NCBI GenBank assembly: GCA_021604525.1
Contig: BQJD01000004.1
Location: forward strand, 124,001-188,000
Reading direction: 5' to 3'
Length of the DNA: 64,000 nucleotides
Origin: a marine bacterium B5-7
GTDB taxonomy: Bacteria > Pseudomonadota > Gammaproteobacteria > Arenicellales > CAJQKF01
The translations under genes and the position numbers were made by a program. The notes under the pieces are model-generated. The model searched no databases, was not told the origin of the DNA, and saw nothing but the letters and a program-made list of their open reading frames with translations. Positions 36,486-45,742 of this stretch are shown in pieces (the first letter of the stretch is position 1; each line of letters opens with the position of its first letter).

Positions 36486-36878
36486 CAACTTGCCTTAAAA
36501 CCTTGATGCGAAGCACGCTACGTTGTTGAACATCGGTTCAAAATACACATGTGTAACGACAAACAAGTAATGCCTCACTCTGGCAAGTTAGAGATGTCCC
36601 GCTTTTAAAAACCCGCTTGATGATCCGCACTGGAGATGGTGGCAGCTCCTCAATCACAGCGCGAGGTCAAGTGCAGTCAGCACTACGAAGGACAGAATAA
36701 ACGGGTCATATGTTTGATATTAGCCGGGTCTGCTTTTCTGCCTAAAGCAGTCGCGGTCATTGAAACCTTCATAATCGCTTTGTGCCAGAAGCTGTCATTC
36801 GAATAAATCTTATCAATGGCCACTTCAAGTTCCTGTGAGGACATTTACTAGCGTTAGAATTCCGACCTTTCCAACGCA
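36486..36878. other. gene-poor stretch after lnt with one small open frame
   Basis: The 393 bases between lnt and the methyltransferase are A+T-richer than their neighbours. On the minus strand, 36844 down to 36683 is a 53-codon open frame starting MSSQELEVAIDKIYSND. It could be the remnant of a longer gene, but I recognise no family and see no clear ribosome-binding site. No tRNA or insertion sequence end was seen. Confidence 0.4.
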
Positions 36879-37625
36879 TCACCTGGTAGCAACCAAGCGA
36901 TAGCCGCAATCACATTCCTCGAGATTAAGTAGATGCAAATACCGCTTCGCCCATGCGCCGTTGTTCAAGTCTGCTTCAAGCTTCTCTAGCCCTTCGGAAA
37001 CATCACCCAATACCCGGAAAGACGACATGGCGGCACGCACTTTCTTGTCAAGATAAGCTTCAGGTCGTCGCCAATAGGCAGCCAAAAAGCCGTCTGTGCA
37101 ATTATGTGGAATTGGAACGGTCGAAACATATACCGGACCGAGCCATTTCTCATAGTCTGCCATCTGCGGCATTTGTCCTTCATCCAAAGTCACAAGTTCT
37201 GGAATATAGTCTGCAAGCCAGAACCCACGGAACGAAGGGTCATAGGTCAGAAATATAAGCTTTCCCCGCGTAACGCGACGCATCTCCATGACACCTTTTT
37301 CTTGGTCAGACCAATGGTGAATGGTGAGAACAGCCATCGAGGCATCGAAGGAACTGTTATCAAAGGGGAGGTTTTCAGCACTACCTTGAATGACAGTGGC
37401 GTTTGAAGAAGGCCGCTGTTGTATCATTTCAGCGGAAGGCTCTACAGCCGTGACCTGCCTGTCGGTAGGTTCATATGAACCAGCTCCCGCTCCAACATTT
37501 AAGACGGTTTGGGCCGTTCCTAGGGCGTCTTGAATCTTCCAGGCTATTCGGGTGTCGGGTTTTCGCAAGTCAGCGTAGTTCAGACCGATGGTATCGTATA
37601 ACGCGTTCATATCACCAAGTGTCAT
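36879..37625 (-). CDS. class I SAM-dependent methyltransferase (Methyltransf_11 type)
   Basis: Methyltransferase of 248 aa. Motif I is VLNVGAGAGSYEPTDRQVTA (about 39-58), with the acidic motif in VEPSAEM; the later AENLPFDNSSFDASMAVLTI block gives the post-I and motif II regions. The C-terminal half contains PIPHNCTDGFLAAYWRRPEA, typical of a widespread uncharacterised group. The start may be ATG 37625 or the methionine five codons later. It lies in a low-G+C stretch between lnt and mgtE with no partners, consistent with acquisition. Substrate unknown. Confidence 0.87.
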   Translation of the reverse strand: MTLGDMNALYDTIGLNYADLRKPDTRIAWKIQDALGTAQTVLNVGAGAGSYEPTDRQVTAVEPSAEMIQQRPSSNATVIQGSAENLPFDNSSFDASMAVLTIHHWSDQEKGVMEMRRVTRGKLIFLTYDPSFRGFWLADYIPELVTLDEGQMPQMADYEKWLGPVYVSTVPIPHNCTDGFLAAYWRRPEAYLDKKVRAAMSSFRVLGDVSEGLEKLEADLNNGAWAKRYLHLLNLEECDCGYRLVATR

Positions 37626-37832
37626 GAGGAACCTGTTTTGTCAGTATCAAACGTCCGCTTGATTCTGCAACCCGGAAGCTTTCCGAAACTAAACAAATGC
37701 CAAATCTGGGCCATCAAAGGATGTCAGATCAAAATCAAATGAAGTCCGCTGAGTGGCTAATTGATGTGGCCGAGGAGTTATATCCAGACTCAAGACATAA
37801 AACGACCGGTCAGGATACTGACCCAGGACGGC

Positions 37833-39188
37833 CTACACAAGAAATAGTGTAGCGAGTCCCAGCACTGCGAAAAATCCGACCACATCGGTTACGGTGGTTA
37901 ACGCGACCCCACCCGCCAGTGCCGGATCAATTCCCAGTCGCTCGATCAACATCGGTAACAGTACACCGGCGATTGCCGCGGCCATCATGTTAATGATCAT
38001 GGCGAAGCCCACTATCAGGCCGAGTTCATAAGTCCCGAACCATAATGACGCGACGAGGGCCACCACCAACGCCCAGATCAAACCGTTGACGCTACCGACG
38101 AGAAATTCCTTGCGTAAAACATAGTTGGAATTGGCGCTGCTGATGGTTTTGGTGCCGAGCCCGCGTATGACCATGGTCAATGTTTGCGTGCCCGCATTAC
38201 CTCCCATATTAGCGACGATAGGCATGAGAACCGCCAGGGCGACCATTTTTTCGATAGTGCCTTCAAACAGGCTGATGACAGACGAGGCGAGGAACGCCGT
38301 GAGCAGGTTGACCCCGAGCCAGACCGCGCGCTTCCTTGAACTTTCCGCCACCGGTTGGAAGATATCGTCTTCTTCATCAAGACCGGCGCGAACCATCACG
38401 TTGCGGTCAGCGTTTTCCTGAATAACGTCGACCACATCGTCAATAGTGATACGACCGAGCAGCACCTCGTTATCATCGACAACAGGCGCCGAGATCAGGT
38501 TATAACGCTGAAAGGCGTCAGCGACATCGCTGTCCGAGGTCATTGGCTTGAACATCACCGGCGTGTGATTAGCCACATCGGCTACGCGTTTGTCGTTATC
38601 CTCGGTGAGTAACGATGACAGGAACAACACACCGGTCAGTCGATTTTGTCGATCGACAACAAACAGCTTGTCGGTATATTCCGGCAACGATGCCTTAAGC
38701 CTCAGGTAGCGTTGTACCACGGCCAGGGTGATATCCGCGCGCGCCGTCACGGTATCGATATTCATCAATCCGCCAGCGGTGTCTTCCGGATACGAGATCA
38801 GCGCATCAAGGTCCTGCCGCGATTCCTTGTCGACGGTATACAGGAGGTCGGCGATAACTGCATCGGGCAACAGGGGAATGATGTCCGCGATGTCATCCAT
38901 GTCCAGCATCTGCACAGCGCGAGAAAGCTCTGCGGTATCCATGTCGCTGATCAGGTCACGGCCAACGCCCTCGGCGACTTCTACCAGCGTTTCACCGCGC
39001 TTGCTGATATCGACGTTTTGCCAGACCAGGAGCCGCTGTTCCGGTGGCAGGCCTTCAAGGAGGTCGGCGATATCCGCCGGATGTAACCCGCCGACGAGTT
39101 GCTTCAATTCATCGTCGTAGCCTTCCTCGATTGCGGAAAGGATCAATGCTTGAATATCGGATTGTTCCAGTTGCGTCATCGGAGTCAT
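37833..39188 (-). CDS. mgtE: magnesium transporter MgtE
   Basis: Magnesium channel (about 451 aa). A cytoplasmic N domain (LHPADIADLLEGLPPEQRL) and paired CBS domains (about 130-250) that sense Mg2+ precede five membrane helices with the pore motifs PIVANMGGNAGTQTLT and the Asp in ALTTVTDVVGFF. ATG 39188 (MTPMTQ) is preferred over an in-frame TTG at 39221 that lacks support. The gene is isolated and convergent with nothing nearby; upstream Mg-responsive leader structures were not recognised. Confidence 0.93.
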   Translation of the reverse strand: MTPMTQLEQSDIQALILSAIEEGYDDELKQLVGGLHPADIADLLEGLPPEQRLLVWQNVDISKRGETLVEVAEGVGRDLISDMDTAELSRAVQMLDMDDIADIIPLLPDAVIADLLYTVDKESRQDLDALISYPEDTAGGLMNIDTVTARADITLAVVQRYLRLKASLPEYTDKLFVVDRQNRLTGVLFLSSLLTEDNDKRVADVANHTPVMFKPMTSDSDVADAFQRYNLISAPVVDDNEVLLGRITIDDVVDVIQENADRNVMVRAGLDEEDDIFQPVAESSRKRAVWLGVNLLTAFLASSVISLFEGTIEKMVALAVLMPIVANMGGNAGTQTLTMVIRGLGTKTISSANSNYVLRKEFLVGSVNGLIWALVVALVASLWFGTYELGLIVGFAMIINMMAAAIAGVLLPMLIERLGIDPALAGGVALTTVTDVVGFFAVLGLATLFLV

Positions 39189-39529
39189 CGCCTGGGGGTT
39201 CAGCGGGTGGTGCGCCGGCAATCATCGATACGATTGGTGGGCGCGGCTTTAGCTACGGTCGTGTCCGCTATCCTTTGTTGCTACCCGCTTTTAGCAGGCG
39301 CGATCATTACTTTTGAACAAAAATCCTGTAAAGCACGAACACTGCCGTAATCGTTACATATCATAACATCGTCACGTTACAATCGTTGCCAACAGGCGGT
39401 GAATGCTCATGCATGGTTATTTGCCAATTGAGCATTCAAACCGTGTATTCGACATTGATCCATTGTCCGCGTGTCAGCTTTTGAAGTATCCCGAGGGCGA
39501 TATTGGTCGACGAGTGACTACAGGCTAGA
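39189..39529. other. intergenic region upstream of mgtE and the 5'-nucleotidase
   Basis: A 341-base divergent spacer that must hold the promoters of both flanking genes. The clearest structure is a 9-bp inverted repeat, GAATGCTCA at 39401-39409 and TGAGCATTC at 39429-39437, separated by 19 bases. I cannot assign a regulator or a riboswitch, and no small gene is convincing. Confidence 0.5.
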
Positions 39530-40453
39530 ATGCAGCCTATGACAGAATCAAAACATACTCTCAAGGTCGCCATTTCCTCGCGCGCCTTGTTCGATCTTGA
39601 GGAGAGTCATCGGGTGTTTACGGAGTCCGGTGTTGATGAATATTGTCGCTACCAGATCGAGCGTGAGAACGAACTGCTTGAACCTGGCGTCGCCTTCCCT
39701 TTGGTCAAGAAATTACTTGCACTCAATACGCTGCTTAAAGGACAGCGTCGTGTCGAGGTGGTATTGATCTCGCGTAATAGCGCCGACACCGGTTTGCGAA
39801 TCTTCAACTCAATCAATCACTATCAGCTCGATATCACCCGGGCGGCGTTTTCCGGAGGTGAAAGTCCATATCGTTATGTGACGCCGTTCGATGCCAATCT
39901 GTTTCTCTCGTCCGATCCCGTGGATGTGGTCAGCGCGCTCGATGCCGGCATAGCCGCCGCTACAATATTGCCATCAAAAGTTGGGCACAACGTCGGTAAC
40001 CAGTTGCGCATTGCCTTCGACGGCGATGCTGTTTTGTTCTCCGATGATGCCGAGCGTGTTTACCGCGAAAAAGGCCTTAAGGAATTCACCGACAGCGAAA
40101 AAACATCTGCGCATACGCCGTTGCCGGGTGGTCCTTTCAAAAACGTGCTGGCGGCGCTGCATGCCATTCAATCCGAACTGCCGGCTACTGAACCGCCGAT
40201 CAGAACTGCATTGATCACAGCGCGTGCTGCGCCCGCTCATGAACGAGTTATACGCACCTTGCGCGCCTGGAAAATCCGTATCGACGAGGCTGTGTTTCTT
40301 GGTGGTCTGCCCAAGGGTCGGTTTCTTGAAACCTTTGGTGCCGACATTTTTTTCGACGATCAGAGCGGTCACTGCGATTCCAGTCGTGAGCATGTTCCAA
40401 CGGGACATGTTCCACACGGTATTGCCAACTCGCCCGTGAAATCCAATGCCTGA
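39530..40453 (+). CDS. 5'-nucleotidase (PF06189 family)
   Basis: Cytoplasmic HAD-like 5'-nucleotidase (307 aa). Family blocks are KVAISSRALFDLEESHRVF, FPLVKKLLALN, VEVVLISRNSADTGLRIF and the C-terminal FGADIFFDDQSGHCD. It dephosphorylates nucleoside monophosphates. ATG 39530 or 39539 (MTESKH) can serve as start. It precedes rpe by 54 nt and may be cotranscribed with it. Confidence 0.87.
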   Translation: MQPMTESKHTLKVAISSRALFDLEESHRVFTESGVDEYCRYQIERENELLEPGVAFPLVKKLLALNTLLKGQRRVEVVLISRNSADTGLRIFNSINHYQLDITRAAFSGGESPYRYVTPFDANLFLSSDPVDVVSALDAGIAAATILPSKVGHNVGNQLRIAFDGDAVLFSDDAERVYREKGLKEFTDSEKTSAHTPLPGGPFKNVLAALHAIQSELPATEPPIRTALITARAAPAHERVIRTLRAWKIRIDEAVFLGGLPKGRFLETFGADIFFDDQSGHCDSSREHVPTGHVPHGIANSPVKSNA

Positions 40454-40507
40454 AATGCAGGCGGTTACGCCGGCTAGTAAGAATCAATTAAACCCGGAGA
40501 AAAATTA

Positions 40508-41188
40508 ATGCAGGACTACGCCATAGCGCCGTCCATACTGTCGGCAGATTTCGCCCGTCTTGGCGAGGAGGTCGACAACGTACTCAAGGCCGGCGCCGAC
40601 ATTGTTCATTTCGATGTCATGGATAATCACTACGTCCCTAATCTGACGATTGGTCCATTGGTTTGCGAAGCATTGCGTAAGCATGGTGTGACGGCGCCAA
40701 TTGATGTCCACCTGATGGTCAAGCCGGTGGACAGGATCATCCCCGACTTCGCTGCCGCGGGCGCCACATACATAACATTTCACCCGGAAGCGAGCGAACA
40801 TATAGACCGAACGCTGCAACTTGTTCACGAGTCTGGCTGCATGGCGGGCCTGGTATTTAACCCAGCAACATCCCTTTCGTACCTTGACTTCGTCATGGAC
40901 AAGATCGACATGATCCTGCTGATGTCAGTCAACCCCGGCTTCGGCGGGCAGAGTTTCATCGAGTACGTACTCGACAAATTACGCGATGCCCGCCGCCGTA
41001 TCGATGCGAGTGGGCGTGATATTCGCCTGGAAATCGATGGCGGCGTAAAAATCGATAACATCCGTCGAATTGCCGAGGCCGGTGCCGACACTTTCGTTGC
41101 CGGTTCGGCCATATTCAATACCGACGATTACACAAAAACCATAAATACAATGCGTGCAGAACTAGCTGCTGCAAAACCTTGCTCATGA
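40508..41188 (+). CDS. rpe: ribulose-phosphate 3-epimerase
   Basis: TIM-barrel epimerase that interconverts ribulose-5-P and xylulose-5-P in the pentose phosphate pathway (226 aa). Key blocks are [54 protein letters not shown] and [12 protein letters not shown] with the metal-binding His and Asp residues. GGAG lies 9 nt before the ATG. The stop overlaps the gph start (ATGA). Confidence 0.97.
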   Translation: MQDYAIAPSILSADFARLGEEVDNVLKAGADIVHFDVMDNHYVPNLTIGPLVCEALRKHGVTAPIDVHLMVKPVDRIIPDFAAAGATYITFHPEASEHIDRTLQLVHESGCMAGLVFNPATSLSYLDFVMDKIDMILLMSVNPGFGGQSFIEYVLDKLRDARRRIDASGRDIRLEIDGGVKIDNIRRIAEAGADTFVAGSAIFNTDDYTKTINTMRAELAAAKPCS

Positions 41189-41916
41189 CGAATCAACCTC
41201 TTACCACGACGTTGCCGACAGAGGCGATAAAACGGCGCTGGCCGGCGGTACTGATCGACCTCGATGGCACGCTAGTGGATTCGGTTCCGGATCTGGCTAT
41301 CAGCATCAACCTGATGCGTGCCGATCTCGGCTTGCCGTCTCAGGATGAAGGGCTGCTTCGAACGTTTGTTGGCAACGGCGTGTGGCGGTTGGTTGAACGA
41401 TCCCTTGCCGGTACTATTGATGGTCTTGTTGATGATAAGCGGGTGGAGGAAGCCTACCCGCTATTCCTTAATCACTATCGTGATCATCTGTGCGACAAAA
41501 GCGTTTGTTATCCGGGAGTGAATGCGGGGCTGGAGCGTATGTCGCGAGGCGGTATCATGCTTGCCTGTGTGACCAACAAACCGGAATCGTTCAGCCACCA
41601 ACTTCTCGAACAACTTGGAATTCGGCACTATTTTTGTTCACTCGTGGGCGGCGATACCCTCACTGATAAAAAGCCGCATCCGGAGCCGTTACGGCATGCT
41701 GCCAGAGGCTTGGGGTTTGCAGTAGAGAGCTGCATCCTCGTCGGCGACTCAGCAAGCGACATCAAGGCGGCCCGTGCAGCAGGATGCGACAGTATTTGTG
41801 TATCCTACGGATACAATCAGGGGGTCGATCTTGAATCGCTAAAACCCACTTACCTTGTTGATAAATTCGCTGCTGCGGTTGATGAAGTGCTGCGGCTCGA
41901 CGGTATGCAATCTTGA
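41185..41916 (+). CDS. gph: phosphoglycolate phosphatase
   Basis: HAD-family phosphatase that removes phosphoglycolate (about 243 aa). The nucleophile motif is [16 protein letters not shown], followed by VTNKPESF (motif II Thr) and the acidic motif [19 protein letters not shown] 41185 overlaps the rpe TGA; a TTG six bases earlier is in frame but unneeded. The order rpe-gph-trpE is conserved in Pseudomonas and relatives. Confidence 0.95.
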   Translation: MTNQPLTTTLPTEAIKRRWPAVLIDLDGTLVDSVPDLAISINLMRADLGLPSQDEGLLRTFVGNGVWRLVERSLAGTIDGLVDDKRVEEAYPLFLNHYRDHLCDKSVCYPGVNAGLERMSRGGIMLACVTNKPESFSHQLLEQLGIRHYFCSLVGGDTLTDKKPHPEPLRHAARGLGFAVESCILVGDSASDIKAARAAGCDSICVSYGYNQGVDLESLKPTYLVDKFAAAVDEVLRLDGMQS

Positions 41917-41977
41917 AGTACGAATCAGCAGAGTCTCAAGTCTTCAAATGAGACTGTTGTTGAATACTTCTGCGATC

Positions 41978-42000
41978 GCCCCGGACGATATGTCCGGGGC
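41978..42000 (+). terminator. GC-rich hairpin between gph and trpE
   Basis: GCCCCGGAC at 41978-41986 pairs perfectly with GTCCGGGGC at 41992-42000 around a GATAT loop, 50 nt before trpE. There is no T run after it, so it may be a weak terminator, an mRNA stabiliser or a regulatory leader hairpin. No Trp-rich leader peptide is visible upstream. Confidence 0.45.
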
Positions 42001-42050
42001 ATGCGATAATCACCGACCATTTGAATGATCGCCAAAAGGACGCGTTTTAA

Positions 42051-43550
42051 ATGATTATCGATCAGCAGCAGTTTGATCAGTATAAAGCCCAGGGGTACAA
42101 CAGGATTCCAGTGGTGCGTGAAGTGCTCGCCGATCTGGATACGCCGGTCAGCACCTATCTGAAGCTCGCCAACGGCCCGTATTCCTACCTGTTCGAGTCT
42201 GTGCAGGGTGGTGAGAAATGGGGTCGGTATTCCATTATCGGACTGCCCTGTGAGACGCGTATACGCGTTAACAAAAACTCGTTTCGAATCGAGCGCAACG
42301 ACGAGATCATTCTCGACAAGACCACGGATGACCCGCTGGCTGAGATAACCGCGCTGCGGCGTCAGTTCAAGGTGCCGGCAATCCCGGGTATCCCGCGCTT
42401 CGTTGGCGGTCTGGTTGGGTACTTCGGTTATGACACGGTTCGCTACATCGAAACGCAACTGGGCGATAGCGACAAGCATGATCCCATCGGTGCGGCGGAT
42501 ATATTGCTGATGCTGTCCGAGGAGGTAGTGGTATTCGACACCCTGCGTGGGCGGCTGTATGTCATCGTTCATGCCGATACCGAGAATGACGATGCCTTCG
42601 AGCGTGCGACTGAACGGGTCAACGACATCATCGATCAACTTGGCGCGGCATTCGAGGCACCCAAGCGAGTCAACGCAGGTCCTGCTGTGGATGAGTCCGA
42701 GTTTATATCCTCCATGGGTCGCGAGGACTTCGAGGACGCGGTCGAACGTTGCCGTGAATATATTCACAACGGCGACATCTTCCAGGTAGTGTTATCGCAG
42801 CGGTTGAGCGTTCCATTCAAGGCGCCACCACTCGATTTATATCGTGCCCTGCGCACGGTTAATCCATCGCCGTATATGTACTATCTCAATCTCGGCGATA
42901 TTCACGTAGCGGGTTCATCACCAGAAATACTGGTGAGGCTGGAAAATAATGAAGTCACGGTGCGGCCGATTGCCGGTACCCGCCGGCGCGGTTACGATGA
43001 GGCTGAAGACCTTCGCATGGTGCAAGATCTGATGTCCGACCCCAAGGAACTGGCGGAACATCTGATGCTGGTAGATCTTGGACGCAATGACGTCGGTCGG
43101 GTCGCCGAGATTGGTACCGTTAAATTAACCGAGAAAATGCAAGTCGAGAAATATTCTCATGTCATGCATATCGTCTCAAACGTCACTGGCAAACTTGCGC
43201 CAGGACTCGATGCCAGTGACGTATTGCGAGCATGTTTTCCGGCAGGCACGGTGTCCGGTGCGCCCAAGGTGCGGGCCATGGAAATTATCGACGAGTTCGA
43301 ACCGCAAAAAAGGGGAATCTACTCGGGTGCTGTGGGTTACATCGGATGGAACGGTAACATGGATACTGCCATCGCCATACGTACCGCGGTCATCAAGGAC
43401 GGCATACTGCATATTCAGGCGGGTGCGGGGATTGTCGCGGATTCGGTGCCGAGCCTCGAATGGGCAGAAACCATGAACAAGGGGCGCGCCGTATTCAAGG
43501 CAGTGTCCATGGCCTGTACCGGATTGGATGGTGCAGGGGTGGAATTTTAA
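42051..43550 (+). CDS. trpE: anthranilate synthase component I
   Basis: Converts chorismate to anthranilate with TrpG (499 aa). The N-terminal regulatory region contains [15 protein letters not shown] (the Trp-binding ESV-like site reads [13 protein letters not shown]). The chorismate-binding part shows [50 protein letters not shown] and [19 protein letters not shown]. It is part of rpe-gph-trpE; its partner trpG is 13.6 kb away, beyond the catabolic cluster. Confidence 0.97.
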   Translation: MIIDQQQFDQYKAQGYNRIPVVREVLADLDTPVSTYLKLANGPYSYLFESVQGGEKWGRYSIIGLPCETRIRVNKNSFRIERNDEIILDKTTDDPLAEITALRRQFKVPAIPGIPRFVGGLVGYFGYDTVRYIETQLGDSDKHDPIGAADILLMLSEEVVVFDTLRGRLYVIVHADTENDDAFERATERVNDIIDQLGAAFEAPKRVNAGPAVDESEFISSMGREDFEDAVERCREYIHNGDIFQVVLSQRLSVPFKAPPLDLYRALRTVNPSPYMYYLNLGDIHVAGSSPEILVRLENNEVTVRPIAGTRRRGYDEAEDLRMVQDLMSDPKELAEHLMLVDLGRNDVGRVAEIGTVKLTEKMQVEKYSHVMHIVSNVTGKLAPGLDASDVLRACFPAGTVSGAPKVRAMEIIDEFEPQKRGIYSGAVGYIGWNGNMDTAIAIRTAVIKDGILHIQAGAGIVADSVPSLEWAETMNKGRAVFKAVSMACTGLDGAGVEF

Positions 43551-43708
43551 CTCCCTGATCTATCACCAGGGATGAATATGGGTCATTGCATACGCATTGA
43601 ATATCCGCTTGGTACGCTACCCGTGACAACCTGTAGCCATTTGAATTTTTCAATTTGATTATCAACCCTTCAGGCATTTGTCTGAGTAAACCAAAGGAGA
43701 TATAAATC

Positions 43709-44095
43709 ATGTATGAAACGCCGCATGCTTTACTGAAGTCATGGATGGAAGGAGTTAACTCAGGCAACATCGAAGGTACCCTGTCACTATATAGCGACGA
43801 AGCTGTTCTTCTACCAACCTTTTCCAATCGAACACTTTCCACCCCACAAGCCATTCGCGACTATTTTGTTCAACTCGGCCAGCGCCCCGGTCTCAGTGTT
43901 GAACTCCATACCCGTACGTTGGCTGTGCATGATTTCAATTCGAAGATCTATGCACTCAGCGGTATTTACCTGTGGCGTTTCGAGGTCGATGACGAACTGT
44001 TGAGTTTCGAAGCGCGTTTTTCCTTTGTGATCGATATCAGTCTCAATGCCCCCATCGTTCATCATCATTCATCGCAGCTACCACGGATGATCTGA
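43709..44095 (+). CDS. SnoaL/NTF2-like (CaMKII association domain) protein
   Basis: Small protein of 128 aa with the NTF2-like fold: LLKSWMEGVNSGNIEGTLSL, YSDEAVLLPTFSNR, and a C-terminal strand RFSFVIDISLNAPIVHHHSS. It resembles the DUF4440/CaMKII-association group, whose members have varied or unknown roles (binding, hydrolysis, antibiotic tailoring). GGAG sits 10 nt before the ATG. It follows trpE by 158 nt; a 6-bp hairpin (TCCCTG/CAGGGA near 43552) might end trpE transcription first. Function unknown. Confidence 0.75.
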   Translation: MYETPHALLKSWMEGVNSGNIEGTLSLYSDEAVLLPTFSNRTLSTPQAIRDYFVQLGQRPGLSVELHTRTLAVHDFNSKIYALSGIYLWRFEVDDELLSFEARFSFVIDISLNAPIVHHHSSQLPRMI

Positions 44096-44138
44096 TCTGA
44101 TCGTAGCGCACGTTCAAAGTTAAGGATCGGTTATACCG

Positions 44139-44173
44139 GAACTCGCCAGGCGGATATTGCTCCTGGCGAGTTC
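44139..44173. terminator. long hairpin at the left edge of the catabolic cluster
   Basis: GAACTCGCCAGG at 44139-44150 pairs perfectly with CCTGGCGAGTTC at 44162-44173 around an 11-base loop. A second, shorter hairpin (GGCGG/CCGCC) follows at about 44195-44212. They lie between the NTF2-like gene and the lacI-type regulator, and probably insulate the cluster from upstream transcription, although no long T run follows. The rest of the 351-base spacer (44096-44446) carries the promoter and operators listed separately. Confidence 0.5.
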
Positions 44174-44327
44174 GGAACCGGGGCAATTGCTGGTGGCGGG
44201 TTCGAAACCGCCATAATCTGGCGATGCATCGGGCGATTTATCTGTTCATAAACGGCTGAAATTCAGCCTGTTTGATCAAATTTGCCGATCAGATTCGATA
44301 AATTGTGAGGGATATAAAAATTGTAAT

Positions 44328-44369
44328 TTGACAAATGTATGCGCATACATGCTATTGTAAGCGCATACA
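44328..44369 (+). promoter_or_regulatory. promoter with two tandem LacI-type operators
   Basis: TTGACA at 44328-44333 is a perfect -35 box; TGCTATTGT (44350-44358) offers an extended -10 element TATTGT after 19 nt. Operator 1, the perfect palindrome TGTATGCGCATACA (44336-44349), fills the spacer. Operator 2, TGTAAGCGCATACA (44356-44369, two symmetric mismatches), overlaps the -10 and start region. The centres are 20 bp apart, about two helical turns, so two dimers could bind side by side. The likely ligand is the LacI-family protein encoded 78 nt downstream, which would repress itself and the TRAP genes. Confidence 0.75.
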
Positions 44370-44426
44370 TTACATAAATTCGTCCTTAAGAGACGATAAG
44401 CCGAGATGGCAGGAGGACTAGCCACG

Positions 44427-44450
44427 GTGATCATCAGGACGCTTCAATGA
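44427..44450 (+). other. possible leader peptide overlapping the lacI start
   Basis: AGGAGG at 44411-44416 stands 10 nt before a GTG (44427) that opens a seven-codon frame, MIIRTLQ, whose TGA (44448-44450) overlaps the regulator's ATG (44447) in ATGA style. It could couple translation of the regulator. The regulator also has its own AGGA at 44436-44439, so the small frame may be chance. Confidence 0.3.
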
Positions 44451-45490
44451 AGCGGCTTAACGAAGATGCGGTTCGACGCATGCCAAGCCAGGCCGATATC
44501 GCGGCAGCGGCACGCGTGTCCACAGCAACCGTGTCACGCGTGGTCAATAATTCCAAGCTGGTCAGGCCAGAAGTGCGTGATCGGGTGCGTGCCGAAATGG
44601 AGCGCCTGGGCTACTTTACCCATGGTGCAGCCCGCGCACTCGCATACAACAAATCCTGGACCATTGGCGCCGTTATACCAACCCTTAACAGCGATTTATT
44701 CGCTCGTAGTATTGATGCGCTGATGAGACGCCTGCGGGAGATGGATTATTCCCTGATGGTGGTATCGTCTGACTATTCACTCGATGACGAAACATTCTTA
44801 ATTAAACGTCTGCTTGAGCGAGGCGTGGATGGGATATTTCTGGTGGGTGGGGAACGACTACCGCAGAGTCAGAAGCTGCTTAAACTATCCCATCGTCCGT
44901 ATATTGAATCCTATATAACAGATGTTCCCGGCAATAAGCGCGCCATTGGTTTCAATAATGCGAAAGCCTGCTCCGCCCTTGTGGAACACCTCGTTGAGCT
45001 TGGCCATCGCCGCATCGGTATGCTCGCCGGAATCACTCGCTACAACGACCGTGCCCGTAAACGCCTGGAGGGATTTCGGCAGTCGATGAGCCTTCACGGG
45101 TTACCTGTTGCGGATCATCATGTCAGGGAAGTCAATTACGATATCGATGAAGCACGCCGGGAATTCTCGCTGTTTCTTGAAGATAACGATCCGCCGACGG
45201 CGCTGGTATGCGGGAATGATCTGATCGCCATGGGAGCGCTGATCGAAGCCAATGCCCGCGGCATTGATATTCCCCGATGCATGTCGATTGTGGGAATCGA
45301 TAATCACCCGTTGTCACGACATTCGAATCCACCGCTTACCACCATAGATATTCCCGCAATCCAGATCGGCATCCGTTCGGCCGAAGCATTGGTTGCTGCA
45401 ATCGAAACCGGTGCTCCGGTCAATCGGCACGATCTTGAGGCGCCACTGATTATTCGCGAAACGACATCGTCACCGGCATCAAGTCAGTGA
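44447..45490 (+). CDS. LacI-family transcriptional regulator
   Basis: Repressor of 347 aa. The N-terminal LacI helix-turn-helix (about residues 14-35) reads SQADIAAAARVSTATVSRVV, followed by the hinge helix around residues 48-65, and a periplasmic-binding-protein-like effector domain (ALAYNKSWTIGAVIPTL to the C-terminus). The tandem operators upstream imply autoregulation. The TRAP transporter follows in the same direction, so it probably controls the cluster in response to the substrate or an intermediate. Confidence 0.93.
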   Translation: MKRLNEDAVRRMPSQADIAAAARVSTATVSRVVNNSKLVRPEVRDRVRAEMERLGYFTHGAARALAYNKSWTIGAVIPTLNSDLFARSIDALMRRLREMDYSLMVVSSDYSLDDETFLIKRLLERGVDGIFLVGGERLPQSQKLLKLSHRPYIESYITDVPGNKRAIGFNNAKACSALVEHLVELGHRRIGMLAGITRYNDRARKRLEGFRQSMSLHGLPVADHHVREVNYDIDEARREFSLFLEDNDPPTALVCGNDLIAMGALIEANARGIDIPRCMSIVGIDNHPLSRHSNPPLTTIDIPAIQIGIRSAEALVAAIETGAPVNRHDLEAPLIIRETTSSPASSQ

Positions 45491-45532
45491 GGCAACTAAA
45501 TGAAGTATTTTGAACAGACAGTTTTACTACAC

Positions 45533-45564
45533 GAAATTTACAAGAGTTGAAATTTACAAGAGTT
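45533..45564. repeat. exact tandem repeat of 16 bp upstream of the TRAP genes
   Basis: GAAATTTACAAGAGTT occurs twice back to back at 45533-45548 and 45549-45564, in the 252-base spacer between the regulator gene and the TRAP binding-protein gene. It may be a pair of direct-repeat binding sites or a replication-slippage duplication. No gene lies in the spacer. Confidence 0.8.
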
Positions 45565-45742
45565 ATGGGTTTTAAGAGATGTTTTATTTGCAGGTTTTAG
45601 AAAGTCCCGACACGGCATTGCCGTGGTGTTCTGTTGACCGCAAGTTGTAAACAGGAACTGCCTGCACGTAGTTGAAGGAATACCCTTTAGTTACGTTTTG
45701 GGATACGTACAAGCCAACCACACAGCGAACGAGGAGTTCAGC

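Noticed and set aside
37697-37852. 51-codon plus-strand frame between the methyltransferase and mgtE
   Set aside because: Overlaps the 3' end of mgtE, lacks a clear ribosome-binding site and shows no family resemblance.
41917-42050. Trp-type leader-peptide attenuator before trpE
   Set aside because: A GC-rich hairpin is present, but no small frame with tandem Trp codons and no T run were found.
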